Assembly (NCBI GenBank): GCA_030525785.1
Contig: JAUNEA010000001.1
Location: 248,001 to 312,000 of the forward strand
DNA: 64,000 nucleotides
Origin: Cardiobacteriaceae bacterium
Lineage (GTDB): Bacteria; Pseudomonadota; Gammaproteobacteria; Cardiobacteriales; Cardiobacteriaceae
Direction: 5' to 3'
Position numbers and translations under genes: made by a program. Shown one piece after another: positions 10,040 through 18,110 of this stretch; position 1 is the first letter of the stretch, and each line of letters opens with the position of its first letter. The notes under the pieces were generated by a model that worked only from the letters and a program-made list of their open reading frames with translations, did no database searches and had not been told where the DNA came from.

Positions 10040-10075
10040 TTGGGGAGAAAACAAAGCGCTTTGTTTTCTCCCCAA
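10040..10075. terminator. 36-bp perfect palindrome centred on CAAAGCGCTTTG
   Basis: A loop-free perfect inverted repeat has the palindrome copy as its core. The outer arms TTGGGGAGAAAA and TTTTCTCCCCAA extend it on both sides. It lies between ppc and the antiporter gene and could end ppc transcription by forming a tight hairpin. No T-run follows beyond the arm itself. Confidence 0.65.
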
Positions 10076-10124
10076 ACTGCTTTACCATCAAACGTTCCGA
10101 AAAACCAAATGGAGGAATTATTTT

Positions 10125-11498
10125 ATGCAATCGGAACAACTAACCCTTAGCCTAAAAGAGGCTGGGATTGTTGCCAGCATTATCATTGCCTTGATGGGCG
10201 TGATGATGATTGGCTTGGAATGGGTACCTCATATTCCATTGCTTATCGCCATTTCTGGCTTACTGTGGTACGGCAAAATCAAAGGCGTACACGCCAATGC
10301 CATGCAGCAAGCAATGGCTGATGGCGTGATGTCGGGCATTGGGGCGCTGTATTTGTTTTTCTTTATTGGGCTAATGGTAAGCGCTTTGATGCTTTCTGGC
10401 TCTATTCCAACCCTTATGTTCTATGGCTTTGAGCTGATTAGCGCCAAACATTTTTATCTCTCCGCCTTTGTGCTGACCGCCATCATCGGCATTGCTATTG
10501 GTAGTAGTTTAACCACTGTCGCAACCTTAGGCGTTGCCTTTGTGGGCATGAGTGAAGCCTTTGATGCCAATGTAGCGATTGTGGCAGGTGCAGTGGTTTC
10601 TGGGGCTTTCTTTGGCGACAAGATGTCTCCACTCTCAGATACCACCAGCATCGCCGCCTCTATTGTGAATGTGGATTTATTTGACCATATCAAAAATATG
10701 ATGACCACTACCGTTCCTGCTTTTATCCTAAGCGCTTTGGCATTCTGGGCATTGGGTAGTGAAGGAAATGGTGATTTAAGCTCTATCGAGACCTTCAAAA
10801 ATCAATTGCAACAATCGGGCTTGGTGCATGGTTATGCCTTACTGCCGTTTGTGGTGTTGCTGGTCTTGGCGATTCGTAAAACAAGCGCTTTGTTTACCAT
10901 CACAGCATCGATTGCCACTGCCTTAATCGTAACCTACATTCATTCCAGCCCAAGCCTCAAATCGTTGGGGAATATTTTTTACGGTGGTTACCAAGCTCCT
11001 GAAGGCAGCGATTTAGGGGAAGTCAGCCGTTTAATTTCTCGTGGTGGCATTGAGAAGATGTTTTTCAGCCAAACCATTGTGATTTTGGCACTGAGTTTGG
11101 GCGGTTTACTAAGCGCTTTGGGAGTAGTTCCTTCGTTGTTGCGTGGTATGGCTGGTTTTTTAACCACTGCACGCCGTGCTATTGTTCTTGCAGCCAGCAC
11201 ATCGTTAGGCGTAAACGTTTTGATTGGTGAGCAGTATTTAAGTTTATTGCTCTCAGGCAATGCCTTCCGACAAACCTATGAACAACTAGGCATTCCTGCC
11301 AAAAATCTAGCCCGAACCATTGAAGATGCTGGCACGGTGATTAATCCTTTAGTGCCGTGGAGTGTGTGTGGGGTCTTTATTAGCCATATGCTTGGGGTTG
11401 CGGTCGTGGATTATTTGCCCTATGCGTTTTTCTGCTATTTGAGTTTGGTGATTACGTTGGTCTTTGGAGCCAAAGCAATTCAACATCATCAGGCTTAA
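10125..11498 (+). CDS. nhaC: NhaC-family Na+/H+ antiporter
   Basis: The 457-residue inner membrane protein has about eleven hydrophobic segments spread over its length. Family signs are AIGSSLTTVATLG (about 125-137), GAFFGDKMSPLSDTTS (about 160-176) and INPLVPWSVCG near residue 410, the conserved ion-path segments of NhaC-type antiporters. Such proteins exchange sodium for protons and support pH and sodium homeostasis. The ribosome binding site GGAGGAA at 10111-10117 is strong. It seems to be a lone gene between ppc and the convergent ubiA. A related exchanger such as a malate/lactate antiporter is possible, because specificity cannot be read from sequence alone. Confidence 0.85.
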   Translation: MQSEQLTLSLKEAGIVASIIIALMGVMMIGLEWVPHIPLLIAISGLLWYGKIKGVHANAMQQAMADGVMSGIGALYLFFFIGLMVSALMLSGSIPTLMFYGFELISAKHFYLSAFVLTAIIGIAIGSSLTTVATLGVAFVGMSEAFDANVAIVAGAVVSGAFFGDKMSPLSDTTSIAASIVNVDLFDHIKNMMTTTVPAFILSALAFWALGSEGNGDLSSIETFKNQLQQSGLVHGYALLPFVVLLVLAIRKTSALFTITASIATALIVTYIHSSPSLKSLGNIFYGGYQAPEGSDLGEVSRLISRGGIEKMFFSQTIVILALSLGGLLSALGVVPSLLRGMAGFLTTARRAIVLAASTSLGVNVLIGEQYLSLLLSGNAFRQTYEQLGIPAKNLARTIEDAGTVINPLVPWSVCGVFISHMLGVAVVDYLPYAFFCYLSLVITLVFGAKAIQHHQA

Positions 11499-11509
11499 GC
11501 GCTTTTTTT

Positions 11510-11537
11510 GGTGGCATGGAGCATACTCCCTGCCACC
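11510..11537. other. Hairpin between convergent nhaC and ubiA
   Basis: GGTGGCA (11510-11516) pairs with TGCCACC (11531-11537), and inner GGAG pairs with CTCC after one mismatch. A T-run precedes it on the plus strand and none follows on either strand, so it is not a standard terminator. Confidence 0.5.
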
Positions 11538-11549
11538 TATTCCCAAGTA

Positions 11550-12431
11550 TCAAGGCAAAAACTCTAAAACCAAGCCCCCCCAAATACTCGCTCCTACCCA
11601 ATGGCTATGCATAAACATCGCCCAACAAACGTCTCGCTCACCATCACGCACACGATAAATCTCATACGCCAACAAAGCGCTTGCCACACCAATGCCTAAG
11701 TAATAATACCCACCCAATTGTGCGCATACACCAGCCAACACCAGCATCAACACCATCAGCCCTGCTACGGTTGATAAAAATCTCACCTCAAAGCCTCGTG
11801 CAAAAATGGCAGAAGAATGAATACCAATTTTCTCATCGTCTGCGCGATCCACTAAGGCATAAAAAGTATCGTAAACCAACGCCCAAAGCGCATTAGCCAA
11901 ATACAGAAACACCAACGCCCAACTCAATTGATGATTCAGAGCCAAATCCGCCATCACAATAGGGCTGGCAAAGGCAATTCCTAGAACCAGTTGTGGAATT
12001 TTCACAAAGCGCTTACAAAACGGATAAATCGTCAAAACCGCCAAACAAAAATAAGAAAAATAGCCACTCAAACGATTCAAAAACCCAAACACCAGCACCG
12101 CACACAGCAGGGTTAAGACCAAAGCACACGCCAATGCCTCATAGAGGCTTAATGCACCTCGCGCCAGCGGTCGTTGGCAGGTTCGCTCGACATGACCATC
12201 AAAATGGCGGTCAGCAATATCATTAATCACACAGCCTAAAGAACGAGTGAGCAACGTTCCTAAACAAAACACCCACACCAAATCCGCCTCAGGTTGCCCT
12301 CTGCCTGCCAGCCAAAGCCCCCATAAGCTGTTCCACAACAAAATGACCGTACCAATAGGGCGATCAAGGCGCATCAATTGTATATAAGCTAAAGCTTTGC
12401 CTTGCCCCTTTAAAGTTTGCGTTTGAGACAT
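11550..12431 (-). CDS. ubiA: 4-hydroxybenzoate polyprenyltransferase
   Basis: UbiA attaches the polyprenyl tail to 4-hydroxybenzoate in ubiquinone synthesis, in the inner membrane. The 293-residue protein has multiple membrane helices and two aspartate-rich motifs. The first is NDIADRHFDGHVERT (about residues 70-84), and the second is DTFYALVDRADDEKIG (about 190-205). They bind magnesium and prenyl diphosphate. I chose the ATG at 12431, preceded by GAGGTG; a longer reading to 12476 would run into plsC. It lies 7 bases after plsC and is probably cotranscribed with it. Confidence 0.94.
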   Translation of the reverse strand: MSQTQTLKGQGKALAYIQLMRLDRPIGTVILLWNSLWGLWLAGRGQPEADLVWVFCLGTLLTRSLGCVINDIADRHFDGHVERTCQRPLARGALSLYEALACALVLTLLCAVLVFGFLNRLSGYFSYFCLAVLTIYPFCKRFVKIPQLVLGIAFASPIVMADLALNHQLSWALVFLYLANALWALVYDTFYALVDRADDEKIGIHSSAIFARGFEVRFLSTVAGLMVLMLVLAGVCAQLGGYYYLGIGVASALLAYEIYRVRDGERDVCWAMFMHSHWVGASIWGGLVLEFLP

Positions 12432-12438
12432 AATCACC

Positions 12439-13191
12439 TCAAAGCGCTTTTTGGCGGCGAGCGTATTCCTCCGCAATCAAGCGTTCGCGCGTTTGGCTAA
12501 TCCACGCCTCAGCTTCTTGTTGCACTTGGCTTAAGCTTTTGCCTTCCGTTGCTATCGGCTCACCCACCACAACCTCAATCGTACCTTGATGCAGTTTGCC
12601 TGTTGATGACCAAAACATACCCGCATTATGCGCCACAGGCACAATCACCACGCCTGCATGATGCGCCAGCATCGCTCCGCCTGCGAGAAACTTTTGCGGC
12701 GCATCAACAGGGCTACGCGTTCCTTCAGGAAAAATACTCACACTGCGCCCTCTCTCCAAAGCGCTTTTGCCGTCCTGCATCACTTGCTTCAAAGCCGCCT
12801 TTTTCTGTTCACGGTCAATGGCAATAGAGCCAAGACGCGTTAATGCCCAGCCAAACACAGGAATTTTCGCCAGTTCCTGTTTCAATACCCATACTTGATA
12901 GCGGTTTAACGTGGGTAAAAACGCCGTTTCCCATGTGGATTGATGGTTAGACATCAACACAAAAGCGCTTTGCCCAGCCAAAATTTTGGGAATATGCTCC
13001 TCTCCTGTCAGACGGTAATCAATCCCTGCCACCACTTTCGCCAACCAAATCACCGTATCGCCCCAATAGCTGGCAAAAATCACATGTTTACGCTCAGGCA
13101 AAAAGTAAGAGGTCAAGCCTATCGCGCTCGACCACAACAACGTCACAATCACAAACAAAAACTTAAAGCCATAAAACCGTATCGGATTCAT
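12439..13191 (-). CDS. plsC: 1-acyl-sn-glycerol-3-phosphate acyltransferase
   Basis: PlsC makes phosphatidic acid by acylating lysophosphatidic acid at the membrane. The 250-residue protein has an N-terminal hydrophobic anchor. It has the acyltransferase motif NHQSTWE near residue 80, an HX4E variant of the usual HX4D that I also associate with some proteobacterial PlsC proteins. FPEGTRSP at about 155 binds the glycerol phosphate. It is the first gene of the minus-strand plsC-ubiA pair. Its start lies near a shared divergent promoter region at 13223-13265. Function is well supported by the two motifs. Confidence 0.9.
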   Translation of the reverse strand: MNPIRFYGFKFLFVIVTLLWSSAIGLTSYFLPERKHVIFASYWGDTVIWLAKVVAGIDYRLTGEEHIPKILAGQSAFVLMSNHQSTWETAFLPTLNRYQVWVLKQELAKIPVFGWALTRLGSIAIDREQKKAALKQVMQDGKSALERGRSVSIFPEGTRSPVDAPQKFLAGGAMLAHHAGVVIVPVAHNAGMFWSSTGKLHQGTIEVVVGEPIATEGKSLSQVQQEAEAWISQTRERLIAEEYARRQKAL

Positions 13192-13222
13192 AAAAACTCC
13201 TCATCAAGCCTAAAACAACCGT

Positions 13223-13265
13223 CATTATAGCCTCAAAGCGCTTTGATGGCTTTGGGGCTATAATG
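13223..13265. promoter_or_regulatory. Mirrored -10 boxes around a palindrome copy, plsC / ABC transporter
   Basis: CATTATAGCC (13223-13232) and GGCTATAATG (13256-13265) are exact inverted copies and present a TATAAT box on each strand. Between them lies TCAAAGCGCTTTGA (13233-13246). No good -35 box is visible for either direction, so the two -10 elements may depend on something bound in the middle. The inverted repeat is seen; promoter function is inferred. Confidence 0.55.
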
Positions 13266-13274
13266 CCTCGTTCT

Positions 13275-13294
13275 GCCTGATGAGTGAGTCAGGC
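13275..13294 (+). promoter_or_regulatory. Small hairpin plus T-run in the ABC transporter leader
   Basis: GCCTGA (13275-13280) pairs with TCAGGC (13289-13294) and is followed by TTTT, just before the ribosome binding site. It would lie at the 5' end of a transcript from the TATAAT box at 13259, as a possible weak attenuator. Confidence 0.4.
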
Positions 13295-13313
13295 TTTTAT
13301 TGAGGAAATCAGT

Positions 13314-15149
13314 ATGTATCAAACCCTTGAATCCAAAACCAATCCTTTCCCAGAATCTTCTTTTACACTCCCCCCCAAACGCCTACTGCCCTTCATTTGG
13401 CATTTTTGTGCAGGTTTTCGCAAACCCCTTGCTGCCATCATGATATTGGGCATTTTGCTGGCGATTTTGGAAGTACTGTTATTTGATTTTTTGGGAAGTA
13501 TTGTTGATTGGTTAGGGCAGCTCGATGCCAAAGCGCTTTGGCAAACCCAATCCTCTACCCTCATGCTTATGGCAGCTGTCACACTAATTGCCCTGCCTCT
13601 GCTCAATGCGCTTTCCACCACCATTCGCCACCAAATGATTATGGGCAATATGCCGATGGCGATTCGCTGGAAAATTCATCGCTATTTGTTAGGGCAAAGC
13701 ATGAGCTTTTACCAAGATGAATTTGCAGGGCGCGTTTCCTCCAAAGTAATGATGACGGCGCTTGCGATTCGCTCTGTTGCCAATACGGTGATGGACGTGA
13801 TGGTTTATGTCACCGTTTACTTCAGCTCGATTGTGGTTCTTTTGGGAATGTTGCACTGGGCAATGATGGTGGTGATGCTGTTTTGGTTTGTAGGCTATGT
13901 GATGTTGCTGCGCTATTTTTTACCGCGTTTAAAACAAGCCTCTGAAGAGCAATCCGATGCTCGTGCCTTGATGACAGGCAGAATTACCGATGCCTACACC
14001 AATATCGCCACCGTTAAACTCTTCGCTCACACCAACCGCGAAGCCAAGTATGCCAAAGATTCCATGCAATCCTTTTTAGGCACGGTGTATGGGCAAATGC
14101 GCTTGGTTTCTCGGCTCGATATTTGGCTGACCAACCTCAATTATCTGTTGATTTTCTCTATCACAGCGCTGGGTTTGAGCTTATGGCAACAAAGCGCTTT
14201 GACCATTGGCGGCTTAGCCATTGCCACCAGTTTAGCCTTACGACTCAATGGCATGAGCCAATGGGTTTTGTGGGAATTGAGTGGTTTGTTTGAAAACATT
14301 GGCACAGTTGCTGATGGCATGGAAATGCTAACCCGCCCGATGAAAGTGCAGGATAAAGAAGATGCCAAAGCGCTTTGTGTCACCAAAGGGGAGATTGAGT
14401 TTAAAAATGTTTCCTTTGCTTATCATAAGCATGATGATGCTAAGCACGTGCTGAACCAACTCTCTTTGCATATCAAAGCAGGAGAGAAAATTGGCTTAGT
14501 TGGGCATTCTGGCGCAGGCAAATCAACGCTCGTCAATGCGCTTTTGCGTTTTTATGATATTGATTCAGGTGAAATTTTGATTGATGGTCAAAACATTGCC
14601 CACGTTTCCCAAGATAGCTTACGCCAGCATATTGCGATGGTGACCCAAGATACTTCGCTTTTGCATCGTTCTGTGCGTGATAATGTTTTGTATGGCAAGC
14701 CAGAGGCTGATGATGAGGCGTTACACAAAGCGCTTTACCAAGCAGAAGCTTTCGATTTTATTGAACATTTAACGGATCCTCGTGGTCGTGTTGGCTTAGA
14801 GGCGCAAGTGGGAGAGCGCGGTGTCAAGCTTTCAGGCGGACAACGTCAACGCATAGCCATTGCTCGCGTTTTGCTGAAAGATGCGCCGATTTTGATTTTA
14901 GATGAAGCAACAAGCGCTTTGGATAGCGAAGTGGAAGCTGCCATTCAAGCCAGCTTAACGCGCTTGATGGAAGGCAAGACCGTGATTGCTATTGCTCATC
15001 GTCTTTCTACCATCGCAGCGATGGATCGCTTGATTGTGATGGAAAATGGCAAAATCGCCGAACAAGGTAGCCATGAAGATTTGCTGGCTCAAGGCGGTAT
15101 TTATGCGCGCTTATGGGCAAGACAAACAGGCGGCTATTTAGGCGAGTAA
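13314..15149 (+). CDS. ABC exporter, fused membrane and ATPase domains
   Basis: The 611-residue half-transporter has six predicted membrane helices in residues about 30-310, then an ATPase domain. Walker A GHSGAGKST, signature LSGGQRQRIAIAR, Walker B ILILDEATSALD and the switch histidine in IAHRLST are all intact. The overall look is that of MsbA/multidrug exporters acting as homodimers. The ATG at 13314 follows TGAGGAAATC, a good ribosome binding site. The SbmA-like gene begins 11 bases after its stop, so the two are probably one operon. The substrate cannot be inferred from the sequence. Confidence 0.88.
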   Translation: MYQTLESKTNPFPESSFTLPPKRLLPFIWHFCAGFRKPLAAIMILGILLAILEVLLFDFLGSIVDWLGQLDAKALWQTQSSTLMLMAAVTLIALPLLNALSTTIRHQMIMGNMPMAIRWKIHRYLLGQSMSFYQDEFAGRVSSKVMMTALAIRSVANTVMDVMVYVTVYFSSIVVLLGMLHWAMMVVMLFWFVGYVMLLRYFLPRLKQASEEQSDARALMTGRITDAYTNIATVKLFAHTNREAKYAKDSMQSFLGTVYGQMRLVSRLDIWLTNLNYLLIFSITALGLSLWQQSALTIGGLAIATSLALRLNGMSQWVLWELSGLFENIGTVADGMEMLTRPMKVQDKEDAKALCVTKGEIEFKNVSFAYHKHDDAKHVLNQLSLHIKAGEKIGLVGHSGAGKSTLVNALLRFYDIDSGEILIDGQNIAHVSQDSLRQHIAMVTQDTSLLHRSVRDNVLYGKPEADDEALHKALYQAEAFDFIEHLTDPRGRVGLEAQVGERGVKLSGGQRQRIAIARVLLKDAPILILDEATSALDSEVEAAIQASLTRLMEGKTVIAIAHRLSTIAAMDRLIVMENGKIAEQGSHEDLLAQGGIYARLWARQTGGYLGE

Positions 15150-15159
15150 AGGAGGAGAG

Positions 15160-16131
15160 ATGTTTCGTTCGTTTTTTTGGAATAAGCGCTTTGTAACGTG
15201 GGCATGGGGCGGCTCGTTGTTGATTTTACTGACCACGCAATACCGCGTGACCCTTGATGTCAAAATCAACGATTGGTTTGGCGATTTTTACGACATTTTG
15301 CAAAAAGCGCTTGCCACCCCTAATAGTGTAGAATTTCAAGAGTTTTTAAGCTATTGCTTAACTTTTGCCAAAGTAGCAGGGATTATGATTATTGTGGCGG
15401 TGTTGTTGGATTTTTTCGTACGCCATTTTGTATTCCAATGGCGCACCGCGATGAATAATTTTTACACCCAACACTGGGACAAATTGCGCCATATTGAAGG
15501 CGCAGCACAGCGGATTCAGGAAGATACCATGCGCTTTGCTCGCATTATGGAAAGCTTGATGGTGAGTTTGTTGCATTCGGTATTGGTGTTGATTGCCTTT
15601 TGGCCGATGCTGAAAGAGTTATCCAAAAATATCAAAGAATTGCCTTGGATTGGGGCGGTGGATCACTCTATGGCGTGGCTGGCGATTTGCTCTGCTTTAT
15701 TTGGCACCGTTATTCTGATGGCAGCAAGTGTGAAACTGCCAGGTTTAGAATTTAATAATCAAAGAGTTGAGGCGGCGTATCGAAAAGAATTGGTGTTGGG
15801 CGAAGATGATGCCAATCGTGCCGAGCCTCCTACGCTCAAAGCGCTTTATGAAGATGTACGTAAAAATTATTTTACTCTTTATATCAACTATTTATACTTT
15901 GATTTGGTGAAATGGAGCTATTTACAAGCCAGCGTTATTTTGCCCTACATCGCGCTTGCGCCAAGCATTTTAGCAGGAGCTATTACCTTAGGCTTGATGC
16001 AACAGATTATTCGCGCGTTTGGGCGAGTCGAGAATTCCTTCCAATTTTTGGTCAATTCATGGGGAACGGTTGTGGAATGGTTATCCATTTACAAACGCTT
16101 GAAAGCCTTTGAACAAGCCATCAAATCGTAA
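15160..16131 (+). CDS. SbmA/BacA-family peptide transporter
   Basis: The 323-residue inner membrane protein has the segment HWDKLRHIEGAAQRIQEDTM near residues 107-126, the characteristic core of SbmA/BacA proteins, and several membrane helices. SbmA family members are proton-driven importers of antimicrobial peptides and related compounds. The protein is clearly shorter than E. coli SbmA (about 400 residues), with less at the N-terminus. GGAGGAGAG gives a strong ribosome binding site. It follows an ABC exporter closely; some BacA relatives carry a fused ATPase domain, but here both are complete separate genes. Assignment to family is good, substrate unknown. Confidence 0.8.
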   Translation: MFRSFFWNKRFVTWAWGGSLLILLTTQYRVTLDVKINDWFGDFYDILQKALATPNSVEFQEFLSYCLTFAKVAGIMIIVAVLLDFFVRHFVFQWRTAMNNFYTQHWDKLRHIEGAAQRIQEDTMRFARIMESLMVSLLHSVLVLIAFWPMLKELSKNIKELPWIGAVDHSMAWLAICSALFGTVILMAASVKLPGLEFNNQRVEAAYRKELVLGEDDANRAEPPTLKALYEDVRKNYFTLYINYLYFDLVKWSYLQASVILPYIALAPSILAGAITLGLMQQIIRAFGRVENSFQFLVNSWGTVVEWLSIYKRLKAFEQAIKS

Positions 16132-16190
16132 AAGGTTACAGCGCGGACGGCTAAATGCCTAAAGCGCTTTGTACTCTATATCTTCCACGC

Positions 16191-16220
16191 AAAAAAGCCG
16201 AATATTAAATATTCGGCTTG
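16191..16220 (-). terminator. Terminator of the tRNA-Lys pair
   Basis: AAGCCGAATAT (16195-16205) pairs with ATATTCGGCTT (16209-16219). Read on the minus strand it ends in a run of T from the A-tract at 16191-16196. Confidence 0.85.
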
Positions 16221-16228
16221 GAAGAATT

Positions 16229-16303
16229 TGGTGGGTCGTGAAGGACTCGAACCTTCGACCAATTGGTTAAAAGCCAACTGCTCTACCACTGAGCTAACGA
16301 CCC
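16229..16303 (-). tRNA. tRNA-Lys (UUU), second copy
   Basis: A 75-nt cloverleaf read on the minus strand: acceptor GGGTCGT/ACGACCC, D arm GCTC/GAGC, anticodon loop CTTTTAA (anticodon UUU), T loop TTCGAGT and encoded CCA. It is the promoter-distal copy of a tandem pair. Confidence 0.97.
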
Positions 16304-16324
16304 GTTAGCGAAATCTTGATGTGT

Positions 16325-16399
16325 TGGTGGGTCGTGAAGGACTCGAACCTTCGACCAATTGGTTAAAAGCCAACTGCTCTACCACTGAGCTAACGACCC
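16325..16399 (-). tRNA. tRNA-Lys (UUU), first copy
   Basis: Identical in sequence to the copy at 16229-16303 and 21 bases upstream of it, with encoded CCA. Both copies appear to be made from one transcript that starts at the promoter at 16416-16443. Confidence 0.97.
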
Positions 16400-16415
16400 C
16401 CGTTAAGGGTTACGC

Positions 16416-16443
16416 ATTATACCCTCTTTTAACCATCATGCAA
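16416..16443 (-). promoter_or_regulatory. Sigma-70 promoter of the tRNA-Lys genes
   Basis: On the minus strand, TTGCAT (16438-16443) and TATAAT (16416-16421) are separated by 16 bases. A start about 10 bases before the first tRNA is expected. Confidence 0.75.
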
Positions 16444-16480
16444 GATATTATCAGCTTTTTTTCGTAACAAATTGATTTAA

Positions 16481-17386
16481 TTATTCATCAATACGCAAAC
16501 CCATCATGGTTGGTATGACTTCCTGATGCTCATCAGGAATTTTATCACCCAGCGCAATAATACAATCGCCCAAACCACTACCGCTGATTTTAACCGCATC
16601 ACACACCGCCAAAGCCTCTTGAATATGCCTACGCTGTACCTCATCACACACCCCCAGCTCCTCCATCAATCCTTGATAACCATTGAGTTCCCCATAAAAA
16701 TCCTCCCATCTTTCCAAACCAGCCGCCCAAAGCGCTTTGCCACTCACCTGCCCCATACGAGCATACAAATCAGCAAAATGCTTCGGATTTTGTTCCGCAC
16801 GTTCTGCCAGCATCGCTAAAACATCAGCCGTTTTGGTTTTATAACCTGCATAACGCACGCTCAGACGCTTGGGTGGCAAGGGTAATGTGCTGAAACGAGA
16901 AGCCCCCTGCGGCGAATAAGCTACCAACCCCCCCAATAAAGCTGCCGCCAAATCCGCACCACTACCACGCCCCTGAACCTTCAAAATAACTTGATGCGCC
17001 AAGCGATGAAAACTCTGTTTATCGTTCAACAAAGCGCTTTGATGATAATGCGCCAACGCGCCCAGAGTCGCAATCACAACCGCTGCTGAACTCCCCAGCC
17101 CCATATTCGGATTAATCTCGCTATCAATGGATAATTCAAAGCCTGAGCTTGGCGTAAGCGCGACAATAGATTGCATCACAAAGCTAAGCTGTGGATGCAT
17201 GATAAGCTCTGATAAGCTCGTTTCATGATTCGCCAAAGCGCTTTGAATGATAACGCGCTTATCTGTTCGAGGCTTTAGCCGAACTTTTATCCGCTCCGAT
17301 ACCGCCAACACCAACGCATCGTAACCATAAACCACTGCATGTTCCCCACAAATCATCAAACTGGCAGGCGCTGAGCTTTCCAACAT
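16481..17386 (-). CDS. Mevalonate kinase (GHMP kinase family)
   Basis: The enzyme phosphorylates mevalonate at O5 in the mevalonate route to isoprenoids. The 301-residue protein starts with APASLMICGEHAVVYG (about 6-21); GEHAVVYG is the hallmark of mevalonate kinases. The ATP-binding motif GLGSSAAVV lies at about 94-102, and a GSGLGDC loop lies near residue 270. Most gammaproteobacteria use the MEP pathway, so this gene is notable. No phosphomevalonate kinase or decarboxylase is adjacent. GGAGATAG precedes the ATG. A different GHMP kinase is possible but less likely, given the N-terminal motif. Confidence 0.82.
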   Translation of the reverse strand: MLESSAPASLMICGEHAVVYGYDALVLAVSERIKVRLKPRTDKRVIIQSALANHETSLSELIMHPQLSFVMQSIVALTPSSGFELSIDSEINPNMGLGSSAAVVIATLGALAHYHQSALLNDKQSFHRLAHQVILKVQGRGSGADLAAALLGGLVAYSPQGASRFSTLPLPPKRLSVRYAGYKTKTADVLAMLAERAEQNPKHFADLYARMGQVSGKALWAAGLERWEDFYGELNGYQGLMEELGVCDEVQRRHIQEALAVCDAVKISGSGLGDCIIALGDKIPDEHQEVIPTMMGLRIDE

Positions 17387-17444
17387 CTTACTATCTCCTT
17401 TACAATCGTCACTTTGGTCAAAATGCTATTGTAGGAGGAAGACG

Positions 17445-18092
17445 ATGAAATTGTATCAATACGACCATTGCCCCTATTGTGTACGCGTTCGAGTAGCCTT
17501 AGAACTGCTGGGCTATGAGTACGAACTCATCACGCTGTTAAATGATGACGAGGCCACGCCAATTAGCTTAGTCGGCAAAAAAGTGGTTCCCATTTTGGTC
17601 AAAGATGATGGCAGTGCAATGCCTGAAAGTTTAGACATCGTAAACTTTCTCAACCAAAGCGCTTTGAACGAAAGCTTAGAAACGAGCGTTCGCCCTGAGA
17701 TTGAAGCTTGGCTCAAACAAATCGAAACCCCAAACCGCTATCTCTTACACCCACGCAATACCATGCTCCCTCTGCCTGAATTTGCCACCGAAAGCGCTTG
17801 TACTTACTACGATGAGAAAAAGACCGCCAGCATTGGTAATTTTGGTGAACATTTAACGTATACCCCCAAATATATAGCCGAAGTTGAGGCTTTATTTGAG
17901 CAACTGGAAGCGCTTTGTGTGGGCGAGCAGTTTTTCCGTGAAAAAGCCAGTTTAGAAGATGTATTGCTGTTTCCAATTTTGCGCAATTTAACGGCTGTTG
18001 CAGGCTTGCGTTATCCCGAGCGATTAAAGCGCTATGTCGCCACATTGTCCAAACAGTGCCATATCGCTACTTACGAAGAACACGCCATCTAA
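17445..18092 (+). CDS. grxB: Glutaredoxin 2
   Basis: The 215-residue protein matches the length of E. coli Grx2, a large glutaredoxin with a glutathione-transferase fold that reduces disulfides with glutathione. The redox motif CPYC lies at residues 9-12. VVPILV with the cis-proline and PESLDIVNFL follow in the thioredoxin half, and the rest is the helical C-terminal domain. GTAGGAGGAAG gives a strong ribosome binding site. It is divergent from mevalonate kinase and 18 bases upstream of tatD, so probably cotranscribed with it. Confidence 0.92.
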   Translation: MKLYQYDHCPYCVRVRVALELLGYEYELITLLNDDEATPISLVGKKVVPILVKDDGSAMPESLDIVNFLNQSALNESLETSVRPEIEAWLKQIETPNRYLLHPRNTMLPLPEFATESACTYYDEKKTASIGNFGEHLTYTPKYIAEVEALFEQLEALCVGEQFFREKASLEDVLLFPILRNLTAVAGLRYPERLKRYVATLSKQCHIATYEEHAI

Positions 18093-18110
18093 GCCCAAGC
18101 AAAGCGCTTT

